DNA of 64,000 bases from Sphingomonas sp. (GTDB taxonomy: Bacteria; Pseudomonadota; Alphaproteobacteria; Sphingomonadales; Sphingomonadaceae), in NCBI RefSeq assembly GCF_003248515.1, contig NZ_QFOB01000001.1:434001-498000 (forward strand), read 5' to 3'. Made by a program: the position numbers and the translations under genes. Below the pieces are notes generated by a model. The model saw only the letters and a list, made by a program, of their open reading frames with translations, searched no databases and had not been told where the DNA came from. Numbering within the stretch: position 1 is the first letter of the stretch; each line of letters begins with the position of its first letter. This document shows, one piece after another, positions 52,875-61,421 of the stretch.

Positions 52875-53063
52875 CTAGCTGTCTACCCCGTCTTCGCCTC
52901 TATCTTCGCTTTCCTGCGATGGTGCGCCCGGAATGCGATAGCCATCGGATAGCCATTGCAGCAGATCCCGATCCTTGCAGCCCTGGCTGCAGAAGGGCTT
53001 GTACGCCTCGACAGGCGGCTTGCCGCAGCCCGGACAGGCATTGCGGCGGCGGGGTTCAGACAT
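52875..53063 (-). CDS. yacG: DNA gyrase inhibitor YacG
   Basis: This 62-residue zinc protein has the four-cysteine knuckle CPGCGKPPVEAYKPFCSQGC and DRDLLQWLSDGYRIPG, typical of YacG. It overlaps the RNase E/G gene by eight bases. ATG 53063 gives the family length. Confidence 0.92.
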   Translation of the reverse strand: MSEPRRRNACPGCGKPPVEAYKPFCSQGCKDRDLLQWLSDGYRIPGAPSQESEDRGEDGVDS

Positions 53064-54054
53064 AGGTGCGCTGGGCATGGGCGCCCGACATGGGAAGGCC
53101 GGGCTCAGCCTGCAACCGCACGTCCGCACCGATCCTGCGGGCCAGCGCGCCGATCCATTCCGGCCGGGATTCGAGATTGGCGATCACCGCCGGATGCGCC
53201 GCCAGCGCGACAGCGCCCGCGCCACGCGCGCGTTCGGCCCGGCGTAGCAGGGCGCGGGCAGCGGCCAGCGCCGGATCGGCGGCGATCAGCTCCAGTAGCG
53301 AGCGCCGCTCCCGGCGGCGGATGATCTGGAGGAAGCCGAATCCGTTGACGGCGGTACGCTCGAACGGCTGGGGCAGGATGGCATCCAGCGCGGCGGCCGT
53401 GGCCTGCCGTTCGGCGCGATCGGGGAGTGTCGGCAGATCGATGCCGATCGAGCCGGCGATGCCGAAGCAGCGAATCGCCTCTCCCGCCCGCCGGGCGCCG
53501 GCGATGGCGAGCGCCGCAAGCGGCCCCGCCCCATCCACATCGATCAGCGTCATCGCCGGCGTCAGACTGATGCGGAGCAGGGCATCGTCATGTGCGACGA
53601 TCCCGCTCGCCGCCTCCTCCAGCCTTTCGGACCAGCCATGCGCCTCGAACACATCCTCTCCCGGCGTGTCGCGGCGCCGGAGGGGAAGGCCGCTCGCGGC
53701 GATTCGCGCCAGCAGATCCGGCCCGGCCCCGACGACAGCGTCCTGGGCCGCGACACGGACGCGGGGGAGCTTCACGGCGCCCCGCTCGGGCAAAGCCTCG
53801 CGAATCACCTCCACCGCCAACGCGGCACCAAGGCTGAGTCCGCGGGGCACCGCCACGAGATCGGCTTCGCCCCCGGGAAGGGCCACGCGCGCGCGGCCAC
53901 CGGCCTCGGCGGCACGGACCAGCCGCGCGGCGCAGATCGCGCCGACGCGCAGGCGGCCATCATCGGGATCGACATGCATCTCCACGATTCGGCCCTTTTC
54001 GACGAGCGCGGCGCGCTGTTCGCCGATGCCGGCCTCGTGGAGCCACTCGGCCAT
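53056..54054 (-). CDS. Short ribonuclease E/G family protein
   Basis: This 332-residue protein resembles the catalytic core of RNase E/G: LVEKGRIVEMHVDPDDGRL at the N-terminus, TLIDVDGAG (metal Asp), FGIAGSIGIDLPTLPDRAER and FGFLQIIRRRERRSLLEL. It lacks the zinc-link CPxC and the long S1 and scaffold regions of RNase E. It lies in a yacG-rng-maf-infA gene run, a known neighbourhood for RNase G-like genes. The start is the ATG at 54054, four bases from the maf stop. Confidence 0.82.
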   Translation of the reverse strand: MAEWLHEAGIGEQRAALVEKGRIVEMHVDPDDGRLRVGAICAARLVRAAEAGGRARVALPGGEADLVAVPRGLSLGAALAVEVIREALPERGAVKLPRVRVAAQDAVVGAGPDLLARIAASGLPLRRRDTPGEDVFEAHGWSERLEEAASGIVAHDDALLRISLTPAMTLIDVDGAGPLAALAIAGARRAGEAIRCFGIAGSIGIDLPTLPDRAERQATAAALDAILPQPFERTAVNGFGFLQIIRRRERRSLLELIAADPALAAARALLRRAERARGAGAVALAAHPAVIANLESRPEWIGALARRIGADVRLQAEPGLPMSGAHAQRTYV

Positions 54055-54057
54055 GGA

Positions 54058-54666
54058 TCAGGCCGTCAGCAGCCCTGAAGCCGTCAGCAGCCCGCGCGTT
54101 TCGAACAGGGGCAGGCCGACCACGCCCGAATGGCTGCCATCGATGCGGCGGACGAATCCTTCCGCCGCGCCCTGGATCGCATAGCCGCCCGCCTTGCCCA
54201 CGCCTTCTCCCCCTGCCGCATAGGCACGGATCACGGCCTCGGTCAGCGGCGCGAAGCAGACGATGGTGGTGGAAAGCCGATGCCGGGCGACGCCATCCGC
54301 ATCGATCACGCTGAGCGCGGTGAGCACGCGATGGCGGCGACCGGACAGCAGGGCGAGGCACTTCGCCACCTCGGCCGCATCTTCCGCCTTGGGCAGGATG
54401 CGACGGCCGGCGGCGACGACCGTATCGGCGGCGAGCACGACGCAGCCGGGGTGGCGCGCGGCCGTCGCCTCGGCCTTGGCGGAGGCGAGGCGGCGCGCAT
54501 GATCGGCCGGAAGCTCCGCCCGAAGCGGCGTTTCGTCTATGTCGGCGGGATCGATCGCATCAGGCACCAGGCCGAGGCGCGCCAGCAGATCCAGCCGGCG
54601 CGGGCTGGCGGAGGCGAGGATCAGACGCCCCGGATTCGCGCCGGGGGGCACCATCGTGCCGCCCAT
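54058..54666 (-). CDS. maf: Maf-like nucleoside triphosphate pyrophosphatase
   Basis: This 202-residue enzyme hydrolyses non-canonical or m7GTP/dTTP-type nucleotides. It has LILASASPRRLDLLARLGL, DETPLRAELPADHARRLASAKA, VVLAADTVVAAGRRILPKAE and GKAGGYAIQGAAEGFVRRIDGSHSGVVGL, split over the usual motifs. ATG 54666 is one base past the infA stop; another ATG at 54654 is in frame. Confidence 0.93.
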   Translation of the reverse strand: MGGTMVPPGANPGRLILASASPRRLDLLARLGLVPDAIDPADIDETPLRAELPADHARRLASAKAEATAARHPGCVVLAADTVVAAGRRILPKAEDAAEVAKCLALLSGRRHRVLTALSVIDADGVARHRLSTTIVCFAPLTEAVIRAYAAGGEGVGKAGGYAIQGAAEGFVRRIDGSHSGVVGLPLFETRGLLTASGLLTA

Positions 54667-54667
54667 C

Positions 54668-54886
54668 TTATTTGAAGCGATAGGTGATGCGGCCCTTGGT
54701 GAGATCATAGGGCGTGAGCTCGACCAGCACCTCGTCTCCGACGAGGACGCGGATGCGATTCTTGCGCATCTTGCCGGCGGTGTGACCGAGGATTTCGTGA
54801 TCATTCTCGAGCCGGACGCGGAACATCGCGTTGGGCAGGAGCTCGACCACCTGGCCGCGCATCTCGAGCAGTTCTTCCTTCGCCAA
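54668..54886 (-). CDS. infA: Translation initiation factor IF-1
   Basis: This 72-residue S1-fold factor binds the ribosomal A site: AKEELLEMRGQVVELLPNAM, then KMRKNRIRVLVGDEVLVEL and DLTKGRITYRFK. The length and ends match the family exactly, and the codon at the start position is TTG (54886-54884), with GAGG eight bases upstream. No ATG or GTG could replace it without losing conserved residues. Confidence 0.96.
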   Translation of the reverse strand: MAKEELLEMRGQVVELLPNAMFRVRLENDHEILGHTAGKMRKNRIRVLVGDEVLVELTPYDLTKGRITYRFK

Positions 54887-55045
54887 ACAAAACCTCTAAT
54901 CGAAAAAGGGACTTGAAAAATCGCGCCCCCTTAGCTCCGAAGTGCCGGAAAGGAAAGCTTGGCGCCTTTCCGATGTGGGTATGCACCCCGATCATCGCCA
55001 GTGGCCGGTTGCGCAGGCGGCTGGTGGCACGATATGGGCGTGGCG

Positions 55046-55801
55046 ATGGTTCGCTTTTCGTTCTGCGGTGTCGAGCTGGCCGCGCTGGGCTCCGGCGCGC
55101 TCTACTGGCCCGCGCGCCGCGCGCTGCTGGTGGCCGATCTGCATTTCGAGAAAGCGAGCTGGTATGCCCGATCGGGCCAGATGCTGCCGCCTTATGATAC
55201 GGCCGCGACGCTGGCCGAACTGGAGGCGATCGTCGCCTCCTGCGCGCCGGCCGAAATCTGGTGCCTGGGCGACAGCTTCCACGATGCCGGGGGCTGCGCG
55301 CGGATGGCGCCATCCGAACAGGCCCGGCTGCGTACGCTGACCGGTGCGCTGCGCTGGCACTGGATCGTAGGCAATCACGATCGCGGCGCTGCCGACATGG
55401 CCGATCGCTGCGGTGGAGCGGTGATGGCGGAGGCGCTGGTGGATGGCCTGCTGCTGACGCACGAAGCGGATCCGGCCGAAAAGAGACCTGAGCTTTCTGG
55501 CCATTTCCACCCGAAGCTGCGGCTGACGCTGCGCGGCCGGCATGTAGCGCGGCGCTGCTTCGTGGCGAGCGAGACCAAGCTGATCCTGCCCGCCTTCGGC
55601 GCGCTGACGGGCGGCATGGATGCGCATGATCCGGTGATCCGCAGGGCGGTGGGCGGCGGCCGGGCGCAAGCGCTGGTGCCGCTGGCTGACAGGATGCTGC
55701 GCTTCCCGCTGGCGGCGGGAAAGCCCCCTCCCCTCGCTGGAAGGGAGGAGAGCGATCAGCCCTTCACCAGCACAGGCTTTTCACGCCACATCTGGGGATA
55801 G
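55046..55801 (+). CDS. pdeM: Ligase-associated DNA damage response endonuclease PdeM
   Basis: This protein of about 251 residues is a calcineurin-like phosphoesterase with LLVADLHFEKASWYARSG, IWCLGDSFHDAGG, IVGNHDRGAADM and LSGHFHPKLRL, the PdeM layout. The ligase-associated helicase and exonuclease of the same system lie 27 kb away. The C-terminal 25 residues (after RMLRFPLAAG) are low in conservation and run 46 bases past the msrA stop on the opposite strand. ATG 55046 is chosen; ATG 55034 is in frame. Confidence 0.9.
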   Translation: MVRFSFCGVELAALGSGALYWPARRALLVADLHFEKASWYARSGQMLPPYDTAATLAELEAIVASCAPAEIWCLGDSFHDAGGCARMAPSEQARLRTLTGALRWHWIVGNHDRGAADMADRCGGAVMAEALVDGLLLTHEADPAEKRPELSGHFHPKLRLTLRGRHVARRCFVASETKLILPAFGALTGGMDAHDPVIRRAVGGGRAQALVPLADRMLRFPLAAGKPPPLAGREESDQPFTSTGFSRHIWG

Positions 55802-56454
55802 AGCTGCTTCAGCGCGGCCAGCTTCGGCAGATCGTTGAAGCGGATATAGCCGGCATCGGGATGGAGAGTCAGATAATCCTGATGATAGGCCTCGGCCGGA
55901 TAGAAAGGCTGGGCGCGCTCGATCCGGGTGACGATCGGCTTCTGCCAGAGCCTGGCGGCGGAGAGCTGGGAAAGATAGGCCTGCGCAACCTTTCGCTGCG
56001 GCTCGCTGGTGGGGAACAGGGCCGAACGATATTGTGTGTCGACATCCGGGCCCTGCCGGTTCAGCTGGGTGGGATCGGCCACCACCGAGAAATAGACCCG
56101 CAGCAGATCGGCATAGCTGACGACGCGCGGATCGAACGTGACCTTCACCGATTCGGCATGGCCGGTATCCCCGGCCGAGACGCGCTCATAATCCGGGCCG
56201 CGCACATTGCCGCCGGTATAGCCGGAGACGGCGGAGGTGACGCCCTTCACATGCTGGAACACGCCTTGCACGCCCCAGAAGCAGCCGCCCGCGAACAACG
56301 CCGTTTCGCTGGTGCCGGTGGCGGGCGCCACCACGGCTGGCGCCGGCGCGCGCAGCGACGTTTCGGCGGCGAGGCTGGATGTGCCCCCGATCAGGGCATA
56401 GCCGAGCCCGAGAGCGGCGATGCCGGCGAGAAGGCGGGAGGAAATGGGCGACAT
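55756..56454 (-). CDS. msrA: Peptide-methionine (S)-S-oxide reductase MsrA, exported form
   Basis: This 232-residue protein has a signal peptide (LLAGIAALGLGYALIGG) and the MsrA domain: FAGGCFWGVQGVFQHVKGV with the catalytic Cys, GYTGGNVRGPDYERVSAGDT, GHAESVKVTFDP and EAYHQDYLTLHP. It should repair oxidised methionine in periplasmic proteins. ATG 56454 has GGAGA upstream. Confidence 0.93.
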   Translation of the reverse strand: MSPISSRLLAGIAALGLGYALIGGTSSLAAETSLRAPAPAVVAPATGTSETALFAGGCFWGVQGVFQHVKGVTSAVSGYTGGNVRGPDYERVSAGDTGHAESVKVTFDPRVVSYADLLRVYFSVVADPTQLNRQGPDVDTQYRSALFPTSEPQRKVAQAYLSQLSAARLWQKPIVTRIERAQPFYPAEAYHQDYLTLHPDAGYIRFNDLPKLAALKQLYPQMWREKPVLVKG

Positions 56455-56597
56455 GGCACGTCTCCGATGGGGATGATTCCCCATACGAAGGCGCAATATG
56501 GAAAGTTACAGGGCTGGTTTGAAGGGCGCCGGAGAGAAGCCCCGAATGCGCCAGCGGAAACCGAAGCCCGCAGCTTCGGACGCGGCGCCCGATAGCC

Positions 56598-56625
56598 CCG
56601 GGCTCCAGCCTTCGCCGGAGCCCGG
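56598..56625. repeat. Palindromic intergenic repeat
   Basis: CCGGGCTCC (56598-56606) and GGAGCCCGG (56617-56625) form a perfect 9-bp stem with a 10-base loop between msrA and the aminotransferase. It looks like a REP-type sphingomonad palindrome and may serve as a terminator. Confidence 0.55.
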
Positions 56626-56633
56626 AACCAATC

Positions 56634-57836
56634 TCAGCGCAGCGCCTTGCAGGCTTCCTGGATGCGGGTGCAGGCTTCGGTGAGCGCCTCTTCCGAGGTG
56701 GCATAGCTGATGCGGAAGGCCGGCTCGAGGCCGAAGGCGGCGCCGTGGACGGCGGCGACGCGCACCTCGTCCAGGAAATAATCGATCAGCGCGGCATCGC
56801 TGTCGATCACCTGCCCCTTGGGCGTGGACTTGCCGATCAGGCCGGTCACGTCCGGATAGACGTAGAAGGCGCCATCGGGCGTCGGGCAATGGATGCCGTC
56901 CACCTCGTTCAGCATGCGCACGACCAGATCGCGGCGACGCTGGAAAGCGGCGTTGCGATCGGCGAGGAAATCCTGCGGGCCGTTCAGCGCGGCGACCGCC
57001 GCCGCCTGGCTGATCGACGATGGATTGGACGTCGACTGCGACTGGAGCTTCGACATCGCCTTGATCAGCGCCACCGGACCACCGGCATAGCCGATGCGCC
57101 AGCCAGTCATCGAATAGGCCTTCGAGCAGCCGTTCACCGTCAGCGTCCGCTCGTAAAGCTCGGGCACCACCTGCGCGATCGTGGTGAACTTGAAATCGCC
57201 ATAGACGATATGCTCGTACATATCGTCGTTCAGGATCCAGACGTGCGGATGGCGCAGCAGCACCTCACCCAGCGCCTTCAGCTCGGCTTCGGTATAGGCC
57301 GCGCCCGTAGGGTTGGAGGGCGAATTCAGGATCACCCACTTCGTCTTCGGCGTGATCGCGGCATCCAGCTGCTCGGGCAGGATCTTGTAGCCCTGATTGG
57401 CGCCCGCGCGCACGAAGACCGGCGTTCCGCCCGCGAACTGGACGATATCCGGATAGGAAACCCAGTAAGGCGCGGGCACGATCACCTCGTCGCCCGCCTC
57501 CACCGTGGCGACCAGCGCGTTGAAGAGCGTGTGCTTGCCGCCCGAATTCACGCTGATCTGCGAGGGTTCGTAGGCAAGGCCGTTCTCGCGCGAGAACTTG
57601 GCGACGATCGCGGCCTTCAGCTCGGGCGTGCCATCGACGTTGGTATATTTGGTCTTGCCGGCGCGGATCGCCTCGATCGCGGCTTCCTTCACGAAATCCG
57701 GCGTATCGAAATCGGGTTCGCCGGCGGCCAGGCCGATGACCTTGATGCCCTTCGCCTGAAGCTCGAGCGTGCGCGACGTCATCGCGAGCGTGGGAGACGG
57801 CGAGATGCGGCCGAGCGCGGCCGAAAGGAAGGGCAT
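56634..57836 (-). CDS. Class I aspartate/aromatic aminotransferase
   Basis: This 400-residue PLP enzyme has the AspC/PAT layout: ISPSPTLAMTSRTLELQAKG, AGEPDFDTPDFVKEAA, the LNSPSNPTGAAYTEAE region, NGCSKAYSMTGWRIGYAG with the PLP Lys and a C-terminal FRISYATSEE with the substrate-binding Arg. It resembles the prephenate/aspartate aminotransferases of the 1-beta subgroup. ATG 57836 is the family start. Confidence 0.94.
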   Translation of the reverse strand: MPFLSAALGRISPSPTLAMTSRTLELQAKGIKVIGLAAGEPDFDTPDFVKEAAIEAIRAGKTKYTNVDGTPELKAAIVAKFSRENGLAYEPSQISVNSGGKHTLFNALVATVEAGDEVIVPAPYWVSYPDIVQFAGGTPVFVRAGANQGYKILPEQLDAAITPKTKWVILNSPSNPTGAAYTEAELKALGEVLLRHPHVWILNDDMYEHIVYGDFKFTTIAQVVPELYERTLTVNGCSKAYSMTGWRIGYAGGPVALIKAMSKLQSQSTSNPSSISQAAAVAALNGPQDFLADRNAAFQRRRDLVVRMLNEVDGIHCPTPDGAFYVYPDVTGLIGKSTPKGQVIDSDAALIDYFLDEVRVAAVHGAAFGLEPAFRISYATSEEALTEACTRIQEACKALR

Positions 57837-57948
57837 GGATCTATCCTGCGCTAGGGAAGAGGCGGTGCGCCTATAGAGGCGGGCATGCAGGCGCCGCAAC
57901 CGCCATGCAGCGCGCGGGCGACCTTTCTTGAAACAAAGATGCGCGGAA

Positions 57949-57972
57949 GGCGCGGGGAGCGAAGCCCGCGCC
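57949..57972 (-). terminator. Hairpin behind pabB
   Basis: GGCGCGGG (57949-57956) and CCCGCGCC (57965-57972) form an 8-bp perfect stem just downstream of pabB. No long T run follows. Confidence 0.4.
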
Positions 57973-57977
57973 CCCTT

Positions 57978-59720
57978 TCACCCCAATCGCGCGGGAATCA
58001 GTCCCCGGAGAGCATTGCCGACGAAGAAGGCCCCTTCCAGATCGGCCGGCGTGAGCAGGCTTTCATAAGCACGGCCTTCCTCGATCAGCCGATCGCGCAG
58101 CACGCCCGGCAGCAGCCCCAGCGACAGAGGCGGCGTGCGCAGACGGCCTTCCGCATCCGGCACGAAGACGGTGGTGAAGCTGCCCTCCGTAATCTCGCCC
58201 GAGGGCAGGGTGAAGATCACCTCGAAGCGGCCGGTGGCGGAGCGCATCTCCTCATAGAAGCCGCGATCGCTCGTCTTGTGGCGCAGCCGCACGTCCGACG
58301 GATCCACCGGCAGCGGGCGGATCGCAACGCGCACCTCGCCCGCCGGGCGCGGCGGAACGCCCGTCACCTCCACCGCGGCCGCGCCGCTGCGGGAGAGGCG
58401 CACCCGCACTCGGCTTTCGGCGGTGCGGCGGAAGGTGGCGGCGTGGAGATCGTTGCGCAGCGCGTGCCGATCCATGGCGAAGCCGAGCGCCTGCGCGCTC
58501 GCCTTGAGGCGGGCGATGTGGCGCTCCAGATCGGGCAGCCCCTCCTCGGGATCGAATCGCAGCGTCTCGACGAGATCGAAGGCCGGAAGCGCCGCGCTCA
58601 CGAAGGCCGCCTTCTGCAGGCATTCGGTCCATTCCGCATCGGCACGGGAATCGGAAACGATCGCGGATCCCAGCCCGAGGCGCGCTTCATCCTTCCCCTC
58701 CCCCCATTCGATCGTCCTGATCGCGACATTGAATCTGGCATCGCCATCCGGCGCAAATGCGCCGATCGCGCCCGTATAGGCATGGCGCGGCGCGCGCTCC
58801 ACCATCGCGATCGCCTCCATCGCGCGCAATTTCGGCGCGCCCGTAATCGATCCGCAGGGAAAGAGCGCTTCCAGCACATCGATCGCATCCCGCCCCGGCG
58901 CGAGATCCGCCTCGATCTGGCTCACCATCTGCAGGACCGTGGGATAGCGTTCCACCGCGAACAATTCCGGCACGCGCACGCTGCCCGCCCGCGCCACGCG
59001 GGCGAGATCGTTGCGCATCAGATCGACGATCATCAGATTTTCGGCGCGCTGCTTGGGATCTGCGGCGAGCGCGGCGGCCAGCGCATCATCCTCCCGCGCA
59101 TCATGCCCGCGCCGGCTGGTCCCCTTCATCGGCCGCGCCGCCAGCCTGCCGCCTTCGAGCGTGAAGAACATTTCGGGCGAGAAGGAAAGCAGCCAGCGAT
59201 CGCCATCCGCGACGAGCGCGCCCCACCCGGCCCCCGCCGCCGCGCGCAGCCGCGCATAAAGCGCGGCCGGGTGACCGCAAACGCGCAGGCGCGCGGGAAA
59301 GGAGAGATTGGCCTGATAGATATCGCCGGCGGCGATCAGCCCCTGCACCGTGGCGACCGCCTCGCCATAGGCATCGCGGGAGACGAGCGGCTCGGGCGTG
59401 GAGGCGCATGCGCCGGCCGGATCGGGCCACGCCATCTCACCCGGATGGTCCTCGGGCGGCGGGAAGGCGCCGAACCACAGCAGCGGATCGCCCGCGCACG
59501 CGATCGGCGCGAGGCGATCGTCCAGCGCGAACCCCGCCTCGTAGGCGAGCATACCGGCAAGATGATGGCCCGCAGCGACGAGCGCGCGCACCCGATCCAG
59601 CGCCGGGCGCACCTCTGCGGGCGTCCGCGCGACGACGATCTCCACGGGATCGCGATAGAGGAGCGGGCGGCCGCCGGGCCGGGCATCGTCGAGCAGCACG
59701 AAAGGAGGCGCGGGGAGCAT
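57978..59720 (-). CDS. pabB: Aminodeoxychorismate synthase component I fused to aminodeoxychorismate lyase-like domain
   Basis: This 580-residue protein joins a PabB chorismate-binding domain (about 1-370: GDIYQANLSFPARL; SFSPEMFFTLEGGRLAARPM; FPCGSITGAPKLRAMEAI; YTGAIGAFAPDGDARFNVAI) to a PabC-like PLP domain (about 380-580: LVETLRFDPEEGLPDLERHI; RHKTSDRGFYEE with the PLP Lys; SGEITEGSFTTVFV). Both halves of p-aminobenzoate synthesis for folate are thus on one chain. ATG 59720 is chosen. Confidence 0.93.
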   Translation of the reverse strand: MLPAPPFVLLDDARPGGRPLLYRDPVEIVVARTPAEVRPALDRVRALVAAGHHLAGMLAYEAGFALDDRLAPIACAGDPLLWFGAFPPPEDHPGEMAWPDPAGACASTPEPLVSRDAYGEAVATVQGLIAAGDIYQANLSFPARLRVCGHPAALYARLRAAAGAGWGALVADGDRWLLSFSPEMFFTLEGGRLAARPMKGTSRRGHDAREDDALAAALAADPKQRAENLMIVDLMRNDLARVARAGSVRVPELFAVERYPTVLQMVSQIEADLAPGRDAIDVLEALFPCGSITGAPKLRAMEAIAMVERAPRHAYTGAIGAFAPDGDARFNVAIRTIEWGEGKDEARLGLGSAIVSDSRADAEWTECLQKAAFVSAALPAFDLVETLRFDPEEGLPDLERHIARLKASAQALGFAMDRHALRNDLHAATFRRTAESRVRVRLSRSGAAAVEVTGVPPRPAGEVRVAIRPLPVDPSDVRLRHKTSDRGFYEEMRSATGRFEVIFTLPSGEITEGSFTTVFVPDAEGRLRTPPLSLGLLPGVLRDRLIEEGRAYESLLTPADLEGAFFVGNALRGLIPARLG

Positions 59721-59884
59721 CGCGCGCGGCCTTACGAGGGCAGCCGCCGCGCCGCAAACTGCGCGCGCCGCTCTTTTCCGCCTCCAACGCACCAGCGAGG
59801 GGGCGGAAAAGCGCGACAGGCGATCCGTTCCGAAAACGGGCTTGCGGCTTGCCCTCCAGCGTCGGCGGCCTCATTTCGAGCGAC

Positions 59885-60550
59885 ATGACCGATCAGCCCC
59901 CGCTCCGCGCCGCCATCGTGCCCGTCACGCCGCTCCAGCAGAATTGCTCGCTCATCTGGTGCACCAGGACGATGCGCGGCGCCTTCGTGGATGCGGGCGG
60001 CGATCTGCCGCGGCTGAAGGCGGCCGCCGCCCAGGCGGGCGTGACGATCGAGAAGCTGCTCGTGACGCACGGGCATATCGATCATTGCGGCGGCACCGGC
60101 ATCTTCGCCAGGGAACTGGGCGTGCCGATCGAAGGGCCACACGAGGAGGATCGCTTCTGGATCTCCCGCCTCGACGATGACGGGCGGAAATATGGCATCG
60201 AGGGCAAGCCCTTCGAGCCCGATCGCTGGCTGGTCGACGGCGATCAGGTGACGGTGGGCGAACTGGTGCTCGATGTCTATCACTGCCCCGGTCACACGCC
60301 CGGCCATGTCGTGTTCCATCATGCCCCGTCCAGGCTGGCGATCGTCGGTGACGTGCTGTTCCAGGGATCGATCGGACGAACCGATTTTCCGCGCGGCAAC
60401 CATCAGGATCTGCTCGACGCGATCACCACCAAGCTGTGGCCGCTGGGCGATGCCACAGCCTTCGTGCCCGGCCACGGCCCGATGTCCAATTTCGGGCACG
60501 AGCGGAAGAGCAATCCCTTCGTGGCGGATGCGGTGCTGGCGCGAGGCTAG
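59885..60550 (+). CDS. MBL-fold metallo-hydrolase (glyoxalase II-like)
   Basis: This 221-residue protein has the metal-binding motif VTHGHIDHCGGTGIFARELG near residue 58, HCPGHTPGHVVFHH with further ligands, IVGDVLFQGSIGRTDFPRGN and FVPGHGPMSNFGHERKSNPF. This is the YcbL-type glyoxalase II branch, which hydrolyses thioesters in vitro. Start ATG 59885 gives the family length. It is divergent from pabB. Confidence 0.92.
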   Translation: MTDQPPLRAAIVPVTPLQQNCSLIWCTRTMRGAFVDAGGDLPRLKAAAAQAGVTIEKLLVTHGHIDHCGGTGIFARELGVPIEGPHEEDRFWISRLDDDGRKYGIEGKPFEPDRWLVDGDQVTVGELVLDVYHCPGHTPGHVVFHHAPSRLAIVGDVLFQGSIGRTDFPRGNHQDLLDAITTKLWPLGDATAFVPGHGPMSNFGHERKSNPFVADAVLARG

Positions 60551-60558
60551 GCCGTGAT

Positions 60559-60590
60559 GCCGGTGCGCCCAAGGCGGCATCGGCACCGGC
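60559..60590. terminator. Hairpin between convergent genes
   Basis: GCCGGTGC (60559-60566) pairs with GCACCGGC (60583-60590) across a 16-base loop, between the MBL hydrolase and the MAPEG gene that converge here. Confidence 0.45.
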
Positions 60591-60591
60591 C

Positions 60592-60987
60592 TCACCGTGG
60601 CATGGCGTAAGGCAGATAGAGCGCGTAGCCAGCGAGAATCAGCAGAATCAGCCAGGTGAGCACGGCACCTGCCGCGCGCAGCTTGTTGGGCGAGGGCCGC
60701 TCCATGCCCAGCGGATGCGCGATGCGGGCGACCATGAACAAGGCCGATGCGATCCACAGCCACGATTCGGGGCCGCGCGCATATTCGATCAGGCCAAGCA
60801 GAATGAGAAAAAAGGGCGCATATTCGACAAAGTTGGCGTGCGCCCGCCCGCGCGCCAGCATGCGGGGATTGCCCCCGTCTCCGATATCGATCTTGCCCTG
60901 CACGCGCACCTGGCTGCAACGAATGGCGAGCCACAGATTGATGATGGTGGCGGCTCCAGCCATCGTGGTCGTGATCGGCAACACCAT
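60592..60987 (-). CDS. MAPEG family membrane protein
   Basis: This 131-residue protein has four membrane helices and the MAPEG pattern: MAGAATIINLWLAIRCSQVR, LARGRAHANFVEYAPFFLIL and ARIAHPLGMERPSPNKLR. Bacterial MAPEG proteins resemble microsomal glutathione transferases. ATG 60987 is used although the frame is open much further upstream, where it is not coding-like. Confidence 0.9.
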   Translation of the reverse strand: MVLPITTTMAGAATIINLWLAIRCSQVRVQGKIDIGDGGNPRMLARGRAHANFVEYAPFFLILLGLIEYARGPESWLWIASALFMVARIAHPLGMERPSPNKLRAAGAVLTWLILLILAGYALYLPYAMPR

Positions 60988-61215
60988 CGGGCAAGGTCCT
61001 CTTTCGGGGCGGGAGAAGGCCGGACCGGGCCGGTGCGGCGGCTTAGACAGTCTTGCCGCGTGCGTCATCAGCTTGCAACGCGGGCCGAATCCGCTATAGG
61101 GCGCACCGTTCGCGACGAGCCGGCCCCAAGCCTTCCCCGAACCGATCGGTTCGCGGGTGGGATCAGGCGTTGGCCCGTCGCGCATTTTTTTGACCTCTGC
61201 AGAACAGGTGCCGAG

Positions 61216-61395
61216 ATGGCCGTCCCCAAGAGAAAAACCTCGCCTTCGCGGCGGAACATGCGCCGCAGCCACCACGCGCTGCAGGCCGAATCGTTTCAGG
61301 AATGCCCGAATTGCGGCGAGCTGAAGCAGCCGCATGTGCTGTGCGGCCATTGTGGCCATTATAACGGCCGCGAGATCCTTCCGGTCAGCGCCTGA
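61216..61395 (+). CDS. rpmF: 50S ribosomal protein L32
   Basis: This 59-residue ribosomal protein has MAVPKRKTSPSRRNMRRSHH and the zinc-type CPNCGELKQPHVLCGHCGHY. It heads the rpmF-plsX-fabH-ihfA-merR run typical of alphaproteobacteria. Confidence 0.97.
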   Translation: MAVPKRKTSPSRRNMRRSHHALQAESFQECPNCGELKQPHVLCGHCGHYNGREILPVSA

Positions 61396-61421
61396 TCGAT
61401 CCTTAGGGGATTGAAGCGGGC

